A stretch of 64,000 nucleotides of DNA, from positions 6,448,001 to 6,512,000 of the forward strand of contig NZ_CP011533.1 in the NCBI RefSeq assembly GCF_001704275.1, in the 5' to 3' direction. Shown here piece by piece: positions 1 to 8,643 of the stretch (position 1 is the first letter of the stretch; every line of letters starts with the position of its first letter). The notes under the pieces are model-generated. The model had not been told where the DNA came from. It worked only from the letters and a program-made list of their open reading frames with translations, and searched no databases. The position numbers and the translations under genes are program-made. This DNA is from Streptomyces noursei ATCC 11455 (GTDB lineage: Bacteria; Actinomycetota; Actinomycetes; Streptomycetales; Streptomycetaceae).

Positions 1-768
1 GCGTCGCTGCCGCCCGGCATCTCCCCGGCGAAGGTCGCCCAGGACCCGCGGACGATCGCCCAACTGCCGCCCTCGCAGGCCGCCGGCGTCCTCGGCGCCT
101 ACTCCTCCTCCATCACCGACGTCTTCCTCTACGCCGTCCCGGTCGTCCTCGTCGCCTTCGCCCTGGCCTGGTTCCTCCGCGAGGAGCCGCTGCGCGGCAG
201 CGTCACCGCCCCCGACACCAGCGAGGTCCTCTGCTCCAACCCCGTCGAGCGGTCCTCCCGCGAGGAGGTCGCCCGCGCGCTGTCCAAACTCGGCAGCATG
301 GAGGGCCGCAAGGACATCTACCAGCGGATCACCGCGCGCGCCGGCCTGGACCTCAAACCGGCCGCGAGCTGGCTGGTGTTGCGCACCCACCGCTACGGCT
401 CGGTGGAACCCGCGCTGCTCGCGGAGCGCAGCCGGGTGCCGCTCGGCGTGGTCGCCGAGGGCGTCCGGCAGATCGAGGAGCGCGGCCTGGCCGCCCGCGA
501 GGGGCTGATGCTGCTGCTCACCGACCGCGGGAAGGAGGCCGCGGAACAACTCTCGGCGGCCCGCCAGGAGTCGCTGGCGGAGCTGCTGGGCGACTGGTGG
601 ACCAAGGACCGGCCCACCGACCTGACCGAACTCGTCCAGGAGCTGACGGCGGAGCTGTGCGGCTCGGACGAGGAGGAACCGCACAACGGCGACGCCCGGC
701 CGCCGGTGCCGCGCACCCCGACCCACACCACGCCGCGCTCGTCGCGGCCGCCGGACCTCACCAAGTGA
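1..768 (+). CDS. MFS transporter C-terminus fused to a MarR-like winged helix (5' end cut by window)
   Basis: The reading frame is open from base 1, so the gene begins upstream of the window. The first 60 or so residues end in a hydrophobic helix (VFLYAVPVVLVAFALAWFLREEP), the usual last membrane segment of DHA2/EmrB-QacA drug-proton antiporters. About 45 residues of linker follow, then a soluble domain of about 100 residues that reads like a MarR winged helix: a recognition region around LLAERSRVPLGVVAEGV, a wing ending in LLTDRGKEAAEQL, and a closing helix. The C-terminal 35 residues are Pro/Thr/Arg-rich and probably disordered. A cytoplasmic regulator-like tail on an exporter could sense or gate substrate, but that is inference. 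It ends 11 bp inside the convergent acetyltransferase gene. Confidence 0.8.
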   Translation, partial: ASLPPGISPAKVAQDPRTIAQLPPSQAAGVLGAYSSSITDVFLYAVPVVLVAFALAWFLREEPLRGSVTAPDTSEVLCSNPVERSSREEVARALSKLGSMEGRKDIYQRITARAGLDLKPAASWLVLRTHRYGSVEPALLAERSRVPLGVVAEGVRQIEERGLAAREGLMLLLTDRGKEAAEQLSAARQESLAELLGDWWTKDRPTDLTELVQELTAELCGSDEEEPHNGDARPPVPRTPTHTTPRSSRPPDLTK

Positions 769-1333
769 CCGTAGGCCGGGCCCCGTTGGGTCGCCCGTCG
801 CCGGCTCCCGCCCGCCGCGGCCCCGCCAGTCGCTTCTCGAAGAAGATCTCCGCGTAGGGGCTGTCCGAGTGGTAGGGGGCGATCTCGACGTAACCGCGCC
901 GCCGGTAGAGGGCGAGGGCCTCCGTCAGGTCCAGCCGGGTGTCCAGCCGGATCCGTTCCGCGCCCAGCCGCACCGCCGCGGCCTCCGCGGCCGCCAACAA
1001 CCCGCTCGCGACGCCCAGACCGCGCGCGCCGGGCCGGACGAACACCTGCTTCAGCTCGGCGGTCCGGACGTCCAACAGCCGGACCCCGGCGCAACCGGCC
1101 GGCTCGCCGCCGTGCCGGGCCACCAGCAGCACCCCGCGCGGCGGCATCAGCTCCGCACCCCGGTGCTCGGCCACGCCCTGGTCGATCTCCTCCGGCCTCG
1201 CGCGGCGCCCCTCGTACAGCGCGAAATAACGGTCGGCGACCTCGGTGTAGTACTCGCGGAACAGGGCCCGCGCGACCGGCGTGTCGACCGACTCGGCGGT
1301 GATCGTCCAGGGCGGGGCGGTGGTATCGCTCAT
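758..1333 (-). CDS. GNAT family N-acetyltransferase
   Basis: The protein has 191 residues and carries the GNAT acetyl-CoA fold: a beta-4 strand and pyrophosphate loop at AELKQVFVRPGARGLGVASGLL (the R-G-x-G-V/A motif A), followed by the ALALYRRRGYVEI motif B typical of the family. These enzymes move acetyl from acetyl-CoA to an amine; the substrate cannot be told from sequence. I chose the ATG at 1333 (MSDTTAPPW) because the conserved domain begins shortly after it, while the upstream extension to 1390 is Arg/Gly-rich and unlike the family. The last 30 codons are basic and probably a disordered tail. The stop lies within the end of the convergent transporter gene. Confidence 0.85.
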   Translation of the reverse strand: MSDTTAPPWTITAESVDTPVARALFREYYTEVADRYFALYEGRRARPEEIDQGVAEHRGAELMPPRGVLLVARHGGEPAGCAGVRLLDVRTAELKQVFVRPGARGLGVASGLLAAAEAAAVRLGAERIRLDTRLDLTEALALYRRRGYVEIAPYHSDSPYAEIFFEKRLAGPRRAGAGDGRPNGARPTVTW

Positions 1334-1460
1334 GCCGGCATTGTCACGACGACACCGACCCCGCGGGCAACCGCTTTTCCGCTCACCCACCCGGACCCCG
1401 CCGCCCCACGCAAAGGGCCCCGCCGCATACGGACGGGACCCCTGCCGTGCGCCGACGCGG

Positions 1461-1790
1461 TCAGCCCTGCTTGGGCGCGGCCTGCTGCACGACCTCGAAG
1501 GACCACAGCGTCGACCCGCTGGCGGCCGGCTTCGGCCGCTCGCCGCCCTCGCCGCCGTGCTGGTGCGCGGCCTTCATCGGCCCCTCCATCCACGCCTGGA
1601 ACGACTCCTCGTCACGCCACCGGGTGTAGACGAGGTACTGGTCGGTCCCTTCCACGGGGCGCAGCAGCTCGAACCACTCGAAGCCGTCCGACGAATCAAC
1701 CGTTCCGGCGCGCGACGCGAAGCGCTTCTCCAACACCTCGCGCTGCTCGGCCGGCACGGTCAGCACATTGATCTTTACCACGCTGGGCAC
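1461..1790 (-). CDS. Antibiotic biosynthesis monooxygenase (ABM) domain protein
   Basis: This 109-residue protein starts MPSVVKINVLTVPAEQ and has the ferredoxin-like ABM fold pattern: an N-terminal strand, the helix EQREVLEKRFASRAG, the strand GFEWFELLRP, and the YLVYTRWRDEESFQAW segment that defines the family. ABM proteins include heme-degrading IsdG-type enzymes and cofactor-free quinone-forming monooxygenases, so the reaction is open. The GTG at 1790 is preferred over an ATG further upstream because it sits 6 bases after an AGAGG ribosome-binding site and the fold begins at once. Residues after about 85 (His/Gly/Glu-rich, then STLWSFEVV) match the tail seen in streptomycete members. It stands alone. 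Confidence 0.8.
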   Translation of the reverse strand: MPSVVKINVLTVPAEQREVLEKRFASRAGTVDSSDGFEWFELLRPVEGTDQYLVYTRWRDEESFQAWMEGPMKAAHQHGGEGGERPKPAASGSTLWSFEVVQQAAPKQG

Positions 1791-2036
1791 ATGACACCTC
1801 TCACGAACCGGACGCCTGACTGGCGTCGTCATCTGGACCAAGTGCGTGCAGTCTCCTACATCGGACGGTCAAAGCGTCGTGAGGACGATTCCCGGGCCAG
1901 CCCCGAGGCTCAGCGGGAGAAGCGCGAGGCGCTGATCAGGGCGAAGGGCCGGGAGCCGGCGGGAAGCTTCGCGGACGTGGGCCGCTCGGGCTGGGATCCG
2001 AACGTGGAGCGCGGGAGATCCCGGTGTCGGGATCGA

Positions 2037-2921
2037 TCAGTTGTCGCGGGGTTTGCCGAACTCTTCGATCAGCACGGGATACTGCTCCCCGCCGTGTCCG
2101 GCGGCGATCGCGCGGTCGGCCATCTCCTTGATCAACTTCGGCAGTTCGGCATTGACACCCACCGCCTCGCTCTCCTCGATCAGGTGAGCCATCGCCCGGA
2201 CGTGGGTTTCCAAGGACGCCACCTCGGCAGGGAAGGAGCCACGGTCGATCTGTTCGGCATGCCCCGGCAGCCATTCGGCCACCCCGGTGGCCATCCGCTG
2301 CGCGAACGGCGCATACGTCGCGGCGTCCACACCGGCCGTCCTGAGCAGGGCCGCGCCCTGGAGCCAAGCGTTCAGGACGCTCCACATCATGGCCAGCCCC
2401 GCCACGTCGTACAGGGACGCCAGCCCGTGATCCGCACCAAGGTAGGTGACGGTGCCGAGCGCGTCGAGTGTTGTCTTGTGTGCCTCGAAGTCCGCCTGCG
2501 GCCCGCTGTGCAGAATCACCGCCTCAGCGGTCCCGATCGCCAGCGGGATCGCCATGATGGCGCCGTCCAGGTAACGGGCGCCGCGCTGCTCGGCCCATTG
2601 GGCGGCCTCCCGGGCCTGGGCCGAGTCACCCGAGGTCAGGTTCACCAACGTCATGCCGTCCAGCTCGATGTCGTCCGCTCCGAGCAGAGCGTGCATGGCC
2701 TGGTAGTCGGTGACGCAGACGATCGTCAGGGAACCCGCCTTGAGTGCGTCGCCCACCGTTGGCGCCAGCAGGGCACCGTCGGCCACCAACTGGTCGGCCT
2801 TGGAGGCCGTACGGTTCCATACGGTGGTGGGGTGCCCGGCTTCGAGGAACGCGCTGGCGAGTGCCTGGCCCATCCGTCCAAGGCCGATGATGGTCACGGG
2901 TGTTTCGGTTGTGTTGTTCAT
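2037..2921 (-). CDS. Imine reductase-like NAD(P)-dependent oxidoreductase
   Basis: The protein has 294 residues. A Rossmann motif GLGRMGQALA lies near residue 13, and VWNRT near residue 34 supplies the Arg-Thr pair that usually selects NADPH. The stretch NLTSG followed by ARYLDGAIMAIP near residues 94-126 is characteristic of imine reductases in the beta-hydroxyacid dehydrogenase superfamily. An Asp occupies about position 172 (SLYDVAGLAMM), where IREDs place the catalytic Asp or Tyr; Asp is the residue reported in the R-selective type, so that type is favoured. The ATG at 2921 is where homology begins. The gene is divergent from a MerR regulator, which suggests local control. 6-phosphogluconate-dehydrogenase-like activity is the alternative label. 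Confidence 0.85.
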   Translation of the reverse strand: MNNTTETPVTIIGLGRMGQALASAFLEAGHPTTVWNRTASKADQLVADGALLAPTVGDALKAGSLTIVCVTDYQAMHALLGADDIELDGMTLVNLTSGDSAQAREAAQWAEQRGARYLDGAIMAIPLAIGTAEAVILHSGPQADFEAHKTTLDALGTVTYLGADHGLASLYDVAGLAMMWSVLNAWLQGAALLRTAGVDAATYAPFAQRMATGVAEWLPGHAEQIDRGSFPAEVASLETHVRAMAHLIEESEAVGVNAELPKLIKEMADRAIAAGHGGEQYPVLIEEFGKPRDN

Positions 2922-2930
2922 GGTGGCATC

Positions 2931-2960
2931 GTCAACGTTGATACCGGTGTGAAGGTCAAG
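2931..2960. promoter_or_regulatory. Putative MerR operator/promoter between IRED-like gene and merR
   Basis: The 46-bp divergent spacer contains an imperfect dyad centred on ACC|GGT between 2945 and 2946: the left arm reads CGTTGATACC and the complement of the right arm reads CCTTCACACC, agreeing at 7 of 10 positions. On the minus strand TTGACC is followed about 20 bases later by GACGAT. That is the long-spacer promoter layout that MerR activators typically untwist. The role is inferred from family behaviour and gene arrangement. Confidence 0.5.
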
Positions 2961-2970
2961 CGAGGTTTTG

Positions 2971-3408
2971 ATGCGGATCGGGGAACTGGGGCGCCGGACG
3001 GGCGTCAACACCCATCAATTGCGCTACTACGAGGCCCAGGGCCTGCTGGAGGCGGACCGCGGCGCGAACGGCTACCGCGAATACGACGAGCGCGCCGTGC
3101 TGCGGGTCAGGCAGATCCGGCATCTGCTGGGTGCCGGTCTGTCCTCCGAGGACATCGCGTACGTGCTGCCCTGTGCGGTCGGAGAGGCCCCGCAGCTGCC
3201 CGGGTGTCCCGAGTGGCTCGCTGCGATGCGGTCACGGCTGCAGCGACTGGACGAGCAGATGGAACGCCTTGCTCGATCCCGCGACGCTCTTGTCGACTAC
3301 ATCGATGCGGCCGGGCGAACGGGCAGTGAGAGCCATCCGCCCTTTGATGATGCTGATCCGGAGCCCGTTTCCATCGTCCCAGGTCGGGAGCGTTCTCCAC
3401 TCATTTGA
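2971..3408 (+). CDS. MerR family transcriptional regulator
   Basis: The protein has 145 residues and opens with the classic MerR DNA-binding domain: MRIGELGRRTGVNTHQLRYYEAQGLL, then a wing NGYREYDERAVLRV in residues 1-55. A second helical part VRQIRHLLGAGLSSEDIAYVLP leads into a dimerisation helix with two nearby cysteines (LPCAV and PGCPEW) that might sense a small molecule. The ATG at 2971 is used; a TTG directly in front is possible. The last 35 residues look unstructured. It is transcribed divergently from the imine-reductase-like gene 49 bases away and probably controls it and itself. Confidence 0.88.
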   Translation: MRIGELGRRTGVNTHQLRYYEAQGLLEADRGANGYREYDERAVLRVRQIRHLLGAGLSSEDIAYVLPCAVGEAPQLPGCPEWLAAMRSRLQRLDEQMERLARSRDALVDYIDAAGRTGSESHPPFDDADPEPVSIVPGRERSPLI

Positions 3409-3577
3409 TCAGTACCCGGGACGCCCAACACCGTGAAGGCGCCAGGCTCGTGCAGATGAAGGCGGGTCCCACGCCACGGACTCCAGTGTCCGACGTGGAG
3501 GCGTGAGCGCCGCGTCCGCCCGGGTCCTCCCGCGCGCCCCGGTGTCTTCCGGGGTGACGCGCGGGAGTTGAGCGCTT

Positions 3578-3649
3578 GGCCCCGTAGCTCAGTGGGAGAG
3601 CGCCCGACTGCCGGTCGGGTGGTTGCCGGTTCGACTCCGGCCGGGGTCG
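3578..3649 (+). tRNA. tRNA-Gly-like gene, anticodon GCC
   Basis: A full cloverleaf can be drawn by eye. The acceptor GGCCCCG pairs with CGGGGTC (one G-T pair), the D-stem GCTC pairs with GAGC around a 7-base loop AGTGGGA, and the anticodon stem CCCGA/TCGGG holds loop CTGCCGG with GCC at positions 34-36. A 5-base variable region and T-stem GCCGG/CCGGC with loop TTCGACT complete it. CCA is not encoded. The discriminator base would be G, unusual for glycine tRNAs, and the body differs from the usual GCGGG-starting actinobacterial tRNA-Gly. It may be a genuine rare isoacceptor, a specialised non-translational glycine donor, or a decayed element-borne copy. Confidence 0.7.
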
Positions 3650-4402
3650 CCGGCCTGCAAGGACTGTCGAGCCTGGTTCTGTCGTCTAACGACTGGTCCA
3701 CCAGGCGGCCCCTGTTCCGGTAGCCGTGGTGACCAAGGTGATCAGCCACACCGGCAGGCGCTGGATGGTTAAGTGCAGCCCTCCCCAGCGGAGTTCGAAC
3801 TGTGGACGCTGTCTTGTCGTGGCGCTCGTTTTCGGAGTCATGGAATCAGTACAGCACTCGCTAAGGGGACTCCGTCACGCACCGTATGTGTACAAAACCG
3901 TCGGCCAAACTTTGACTTTCTGGATAGGGCATGGACGAAATGGCAGGTGGACGGGTGCCGGGGCGGATGTTTCGTGCCGCATCGGGGACTCTTGAACGTC
4001 AAGCACGCCACGACAGGCGGCTTTTTGTGTAACCGAGTCCACCGGAAACGGCATGTCGTCGGTGACGATCTGGGCCGCGTGGCTCATGGTCCGAATCGCC
4101 GTCGCGATGCCAGATCACGACAACTCAGGGCGTTCAGCTGGGCTGTTCCAGTGCCAGACGATGCGAGCGGCGCTTGGAGATGCGATGGCCTGGCACCTCA
4201 CCGCTGACGTCCTGGCCGCCTTCGTGGCGAAGTTCAGGGTGGCCGACCCGGAGCCTCCCGGGAAGCCGCAGTCCGGTCCTACGCGGGCCCCGTAGTGCGC
4301 GGGGATCCGTCCGGTGGCGTGGGCGGGGTGTCGTTTCCGGGTGGGGACGGTGGGCCGTTCGGTGGGGGGCTGTGGCAGCGTACGAGGTGGACCACCTTGC
4401 GT
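3650..4402. other. Coding-poor stretch downstream of the tRNA-like gene
   Basis: No open frame here shows streptomycete codon bias, and base composition is less GC-rich than its surroundings (for example the part around 3890-3930). I see a small CGCC/GGCG stem followed by CTTTTTGTG near 4006-4026 that could be a terminator remnant, and a TTGAACGTCAAG-type dyad near 3991. It reads like decayed DNA, perhaps the remains of an element once inserted beside the tRNA. I found no integrase and no second copy of the tRNA 3' end. Confidence 0.4.
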
Positions 4403-4418
4403 AGGAGAAAGAACCTTG

Positions 4419-5342
4419 ATGATGAACGCTGCACTCCGTTCGCTTTCCGCCACCACCTGGGCATGGGTACGGGACTCCACGAACTGGGGGGTCAGCAACG
4501 CCGGCGTGGTGTCGTCGCAGGGTGTCGCGCTGTTGTTCGACACGCAGTTCACGTTGGACGCCACCCGCACCATGCTGCGGGAGATCGATCGGGCGACGTC
4601 CGGCTCCCGGATCGAGACGGTGGTCGTCTCGCACCAGAACGGGGACCACACGTGGGGGAACCAGTTGCTCCCCGGGCGCGAGATCATCACGTCCGCGGCC
4701 TCCGCGGAGCATCTGTGCCATGAGATCACCCCCGAGCAGCTCACCCAGCTCTCTCGCGCGCGGGGCACGGACAGCACGAGCCGCTACGCCGCGCGGCACT
4801 TCGGGGACTTCGACTTCTCCGGCATCACCGTGGTCGGGCCCACGCGCACCTTCACCGGGCGGGAGGAGAGGCGGGTGGGCGACGTCACGGTGGAACTCAT
4901 CGACCTCGGGCCGGGGCACAGCGCCGGGGACGTCGCGCTGTGGGTCCCGGGCGACGGGATCGTCTTCGCCGGCGACGCCCTGTTCCAGGGCGGCCACATG
5001 ATCGTCTGGTCGGGGTCGCTGGCGGCGTGCGTGCAGTCCGTCGACACGCTGCTGGCCACCGGCGCCGAGGTGTTCGTCCCCGGGCACGGCGCGCTCATGG
5101 AGCGTGGTGAGGTGATCGCGTTCCGGGACGGTCTGACGCGGGTGCAGGAGGCGGCCACCGCCCATGCGAAGGGCGGCCTGTCGCTCGACGAGGCGGCAGC
5201 CCGCGTCCATGCCGAGTTCGCCGGGGGCCTGGCCCACCCCGAGCGGCTCTTCACGGCGACCGCGGGCGCCTACGCCGACGCCGGCGCCCTGGAGCCCCTG
5301 GAGGTCCTGGAACTCGTCAGGGGGATGGCGGACCTGGCGTAG
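4419..5342 (+). CDS. Metallo-beta-lactamase-fold hydrolase with altered metal motif
   Basis: The protein has 307 residues with the MBL fold order: N-terminal strands, the metal motif region at residues 72-77, GHSAGDVALW, then FAGDALF, then VPGHGAL. The first motif reads HQNGDH where the family normally has HxHxDH, so the second histidine is Asn. The downstream His of GHSAGD, the Asp of AGD and the His of PGHG remain. One metal site may therefore be weak or the enzyme may use a single ion. AGGAG at 4403-4407 supports a start at ATG 4419, with TTG 4416 possible. It stands alone, and the substrate is unknown. Confidence 0.8.
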   Translation: MMNAALRSLSATTWAWVRDSTNWGVSNAGVVSSQGVALLFDTQFTLDATRTMLREIDRATSGSRIETVVVSHQNGDHTWGNQLLPGREIITSAASAEHLCHEITPEQLTQLSRARGTDSTSRYAARHFGDFDFSGITVVGPTRTFTGREERRVGDVTVELIDLGPGHSAGDVALWVPGDGIVFAGDALFQGGHMIVWSGSLAACVQSVDTLLATGAEVFVPGHGALMERGEVIAFRDGLTRVQEAATAHAKGGLSLDEAAARVHAEFAGGLAHPERLFTATAGAYADAGALEPLEVLELVRGMADLA

Positions 5343-5351
5343 TCGCGCGGC

Positions 5352-6491
5352 TCACACCGGGGGCGCGGGCGGCGGTGCCGGGGTGGCCGTCGGCCGGCGT
5401 CGGCCGGCGGTCAGGGCCGCGGCGGCCATGAGGAGGAGCAGGGTGCCGCCGCCCACGGTGGGGATCCAGAGGGGGATGCCGCCCACCTGGAGGAGGGAGT
5501 AGGCGTAGCGCACCCGGTGGTACGGGGTGTCCGCGGCCGTACGGCGGAACTCGTGGTCGTCGTCGATGCGTTGGGGCTGGGGGAAGCTCTGGTCGAGCGC
5601 GGTGAGGAAGGTCGGGGCGGGGCCGGCGAAGGCGCGGACGGCGTCCTGTGGATGGATCCGGCCCGCGTAGACGACGTGCGGAGGTGCCCCGCCGATGGCG
5701 CTGCGCGGCGCCATCCGGTGGGGTGCCAGGAGGTAGAGGCTCAGCTCCTGCGGGGTGGTGGCGAGGCGGGAGAGCCGCATGGGGTAGACGGGGTGGTCGG
5801 AGGCGAAGGAGAGAAGGAGCGGGTCGAGGGTGCCGGTGAGGCGGGTGCCGTGGTCGGCGGGGGCGAGCCGGACCGCCACGTATTCCCAGCGCCGGTCCAC
5901 ATAGGGGCGGAGGGCGGTGGCCAGCGCGGGCGGGAGCTTGAAGCCGTTGGCGGCGAGCCAGCCGCGCAGCGCGTCGGGGTCGGTGGCGGTCAGCCGGGCG
6001 ACGTCGAAGGGGCCCAGCCGCTCACGGCCGACGACGCCGACCGACGAGTCGGCGGGCGGGGCGGCCGCGTCGCCGGCGCCGCCGAAGTCCGACTTGAAGG
6101 GCCAGTCGCCGGCGCGCGGCCAGAAGTAGTGCCGGTATTCGGTGACCGGCTCGGTGATCCGGCTCAGCTCGTCGGCGAGTTCGGGATCGCCCAGTCGCAC
6201 GGTGGCGCGGTGCGGGACGGGCATGATCCAGGCGGCGTCCGGGGCGGTGCCGTGGACCGACAGGCTCATGGAGATCTGCTCGGTGGCGCCGTCCCAGCGC
6301 ACCACCGACGTCTCGTGGTGCACCCCGATCGTGGTGTTCGGGCCGTGCACCATCGCCCCGCAGCCACAGGCGTAGGCGGGGCGGGCGAGCCAGACCAGCT
6401 GTACCGCCAGGAGGAGCAGGACGACGCACAGCGCCCGTCGCCGCCCGGCCGCGGCCGCCGTCCCCGTCGTCGCGTCTGCCGCCACCCGCAT
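5352..6491 (-). CDS. DUF2330 family exported membrane protein
   Basis: The protein has 379 residues. A signal-like hydrophobic segment at about 20-38 ends in ARPAYA, followed directly by CGCGAMV, the cysteine pair that opens DUF2330 proteins. The middle has the family pattern (VRWDGATEQISMSLSV, AAWIMPVPHRA, later RLSRLATTPQELSLYLLA), and a single C-terminal membrane helix precedes RRR and a proline-rich tail. It is thus probably tethered at the cell surface with its bulk outside. No catalytic function is known for DUF2330. The start at 6491 follows GGGGGA. The stop is 9 bases from the convergent MBL gene. Confidence 0.8.
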   Translation of the reverse strand: MRVAADATTGTAAAAGRRRALCVVLLLLAVQLVWLARPAYACGCGAMVHGPNTTIGVHHETSVVRWDGATEQISMSLSVHGTAPDAAWIMPVPHRATVRLGDPELADELSRITEPVTEYRHYFWPRAGDWPFKSDFGGAGDAAAPPADSSVGVVGRERLGPFDVARLTATDPDALRGWLAANGFKLPPALATALRPYVDRRWEYVAVRLAPADHGTRLTGTLDPLLLSFASDHPVYPMRLSRLATTPQELSLYLLAPHRMAPRSAIGGAPPHVVYAGRIHPQDAVRAFAGPAPTFLTALDQSFPQPQRIDDDHEFRRTAADTPYHRVRYAYSLLQVGGIPLWIPTVGGGTLLLLMAAAALTAGRRRPTATPAPPPAPPV

Positions 6492-6668
6492 GGTGGTCCC
6501 CCGTTCCGTGCCCGGCGATCCCCGCGATCGCCAGGGTCACAGACGGGGCGAGCGGTGTCACCGGTTCCCCTTGTACCGCCATTCGGTACGGCGACGGCCG
6601 GCCGCCGGGCCCTTGGTTAAGGTCCGACGACCGGCCGTGCGCGGGTCGTGGTGCGGGTGCGGGGCGGG

Positions 6669-8150
6669 TCAGCGCGCCGCGGCCGCCGCGCGGAGCTGCC
6701 GGGCCTCGGCCTCGGTCTCCACCGCCGGCGGGGAGCCGGGCAGCGGCTTGCGGGCGCTCTCCGACATCAGCAGCACCGCGATGCCGCCGATCACGGCCGC
6801 CGCCATCATGTAGTAGGCGGGCATCATCTTGTTGCCGGTCGCGCCGATCAGGGCGGTGACCACCAGCGGCGTCGTGCCGCCGAAGAGCGACACCGAGATG
6901 TTGAAGCCGATCGACAGCGAGCCGTAGCGCACCTTGGTCGGGAAGAGCGCGGGCAGTGCGGAGGGCATCGCCGCGGTGAAGCACACCAGCAGCAGGCCGA
7001 GCGCGCCCATGCCCAGGGCGATGGCGATCAGCGAGCCCTGCCGGATCAGCAGCAGTGCGGGGACGGACAGGACCAGGAAGCCCACGCAGCCGGCGCCGAT
7101 GACCGGGCGGCGACCGAACCGGTCGGACAGCTTGCCCGCGAACGGCTGCACGCCCATCATCACGACCATCACGCCGAGCACGACCAACAGCCCGTGCGTC
7201 TCGTCGTACTTGAGCTCCGAGGTGAGGTAACTCGGCATGTACGACAGCAGCATGTAGTCGGTGACGTTGAAGACCAGGACCAGGCCGATGCACAGCAGCA
7301 TCGCCCGCCACTGACCGAAGACCATCTCGCGGATGCCGATCCGCTTCTCGGCCGCGCGGCGCTCCTTCTCCTTGGCGTGCGCCTCCTTCTCCAACTGGGC
7401 GAAGGCCGGGGTCTCTTCGAGCCGCATCCGCAGGTAGAGGCCGATGATGCCCATCGGACCGGCGATCAGGAACGGGATCCGCCAGCCCCAGGAGTGGAGG
7501 TCCTCGGTGGACAGCAGCGCGGTCATCAGCGTGACCAGGCCGGCGCCGCCGACGTAGCCGGCGAGGGTGCCGAACTCCAGCCAGCTGCCGAGGAATCCGC
7601 GCTTCTTGTCGGGCGCGTACTCGGCGATGAAGGTGGAGGCGCCGCCGTACTCGCCGCCGGTGGAGAAGCCTTGCACCAGGCGGGCGGCCAGCAGCAGGAT
7701 GGGCGCGCCGACGCCGATCGAGGCGTACGACGGGATCAGGCCGATGGCGAAGGTGCCCACGGCCATCATGATCATGGTGATGGCGAGGACCTTCTGGCGG
7801 CCGATGCGGTCGCCGAGCGGGCCGAAGAACATGCCGCCGAGCGGGCGGACCAGGAAGGCCGCGGCGAACGCGCCGAAGGTCGAGAGCAGCTGCGCGGTCG
7901 GGTTCCCGGACGGGAAGAAGACATGGCCGAGGGTGACCGCGATGTAGCTGTAGACGCCGAAGTCGAACCACTCCATCGCGTTGCCGAGGGCGGCCGCCGA
8001 TACCGCGCGCTTGACCATCGCGGGGTCGACGACCGTCACCTCGCCCGGTGTCTGCGGCCGGGGGGCCGTCTGCTGCGGCCCGGTGGCGGCGCCGGCGATT
8101 CCGCCGTCGCCCGTACGGGACCCGGGTGCGAGGGGGGACTGCGTCGGCAC
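6669..8150 (-). CDS. MHS-type MFS symporter (ProP-like)
   Basis: The protein has 493 residues with twelve predicted membrane helices. The metabolite:H+ symporter subfamily is shown by NAMEWFDFGVYSYIAVTLG in the first helix, RPLGGMFFGPLGDRIGRQK at the helix 2-3 loop, and LVQGFSTGGEYGGA in helix 4. This subfamily takes up osmolytes or organic acids such as proline/betaine, citrate, alpha-ketoglutarate or shikimate with protons; which one is unclear here. The GTG at 8150 is used because the first helix begins about 50 residues later, as usual, after a Pro/Gln-rich cytoplasmic leader. It has no functional neighbour. Confidence 0.88.
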   Translation of the reverse strand: MPTQSPLAPGSRTGDGGIAGAATGPQQTAPRPQTPGEVTVVDPAMVKRAVSAAALGNAMEWFDFGVYSYIAVTLGHVFFPSGNPTAQLLSTFGAFAAAFLVRPLGGMFFGPLGDRIGRQKVLAITMIMMAVGTFAIGLIPSYASIGVGAPILLLAARLVQGFSTGGEYGGASTFIAEYAPDKKRGFLGSWLEFGTLAGYVGGAGLVTLMTALLSTEDLHSWGWRIPFLIAGPMGIIGLYLRMRLEETPAFAQLEKEAHAKEKERRAAEKRIGIREMVFGQWRAMLLCIGLVLVFNVTDYMLLSYMPSYLTSELKYDETHGLLVVLGVMVVMMGVQPFAGKLSDRFGRRPVIGAGCVGFLVLSVPALLLIRQGSLIAIALGMGALGLLLVCFTAAMPSALPALFPTKVRYGSLSIGFNISVSLFGGTTPLVVTALIGATGNKMMPAYYMMAAAVIGGIAVLLMSESARKPLPGSPPAVETEAEARQLRAAAAAR

Positions 8151-8191
8151 GTGTTCGCTCGCCTGCGCTCTCTGGGACGACTACAAGGACC

Positions 8192-8217
8192 TGCCCCGCC
8201 GTGGCGCGACGGGGCAA
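8192..8217. terminator. GC-rich hairpin upstream of the MHS symporter gene
   Basis: GCCCCGCCGT and GCGACGGGGC form a strong stem about 40 bases before the symporter start, inside its 5' leader or just outside it. It could be a leader attenuator or structural noise. The rest of 8218-8490 shows no gene. Confidence 0.3.
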
Positions 8218-8490
8218 AGGACGACCATACGGGCAGACCGGGTCATCACGGACAGTGTGCAAGTGACTGCACAGTCGTCCGCCTACCCTCTCCTCGCTGG
8301 GCAAACATGCATCCGCGAACTTTTTCTCCCGGCCCTTGTTTGTGATCCATCTCGCGGGGATCGACCGCAACCGAGGGGTTTCTTGTGGCCCGCGTCACGC
8401 GGGGGAGTGGATTCGGGGCGTGTTCGTTCGCACACGGAAAGGGCAGAGGGGGAGGGGCGGGCCGGAGTCCGGGGCGCGGTATACGGAAAC

Positions 8491-8520
8491 GGCGCGGCGG
8501 TGCACCCGCACCACCGCGCC
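8491..8520. terminator. Hairpin downstream of the CU044_5270 gene
   Basis: GGCGCGGCGGTG and CACCACCGCGCC form a 12-bp stem with one mismatch around loop CACCCG, 124 bases past the stop of the minus-strand gene ending at 8644. There is no U-tract, as is common for streptomycete terminators. Confidence 0.45.
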
Positions 8521-8643
8521 GAAGGATCGTCGCGTCCCTCCAGGATCGGCCATGGGACCGGGCCCCGCCACTCGGGCGGTCACCGGGCGGGCGCGGCCGC
8601 CCCGCCGCACGCGCCGCGTGGCCGGCGCCTCCCGGTGGACGTC

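Noticed and set aside
3578..4402. Integrated element with tRNA attachment site
   Set aside because: No integrase and no second copy of the tRNA 3' end found in the window.
6022..8370. A 782-codon minus-strand frame over the DUF2330 and MHS genes
   Set aside because: Arg/Pro-rich shadow in the wrong frame of two genes with clear families.
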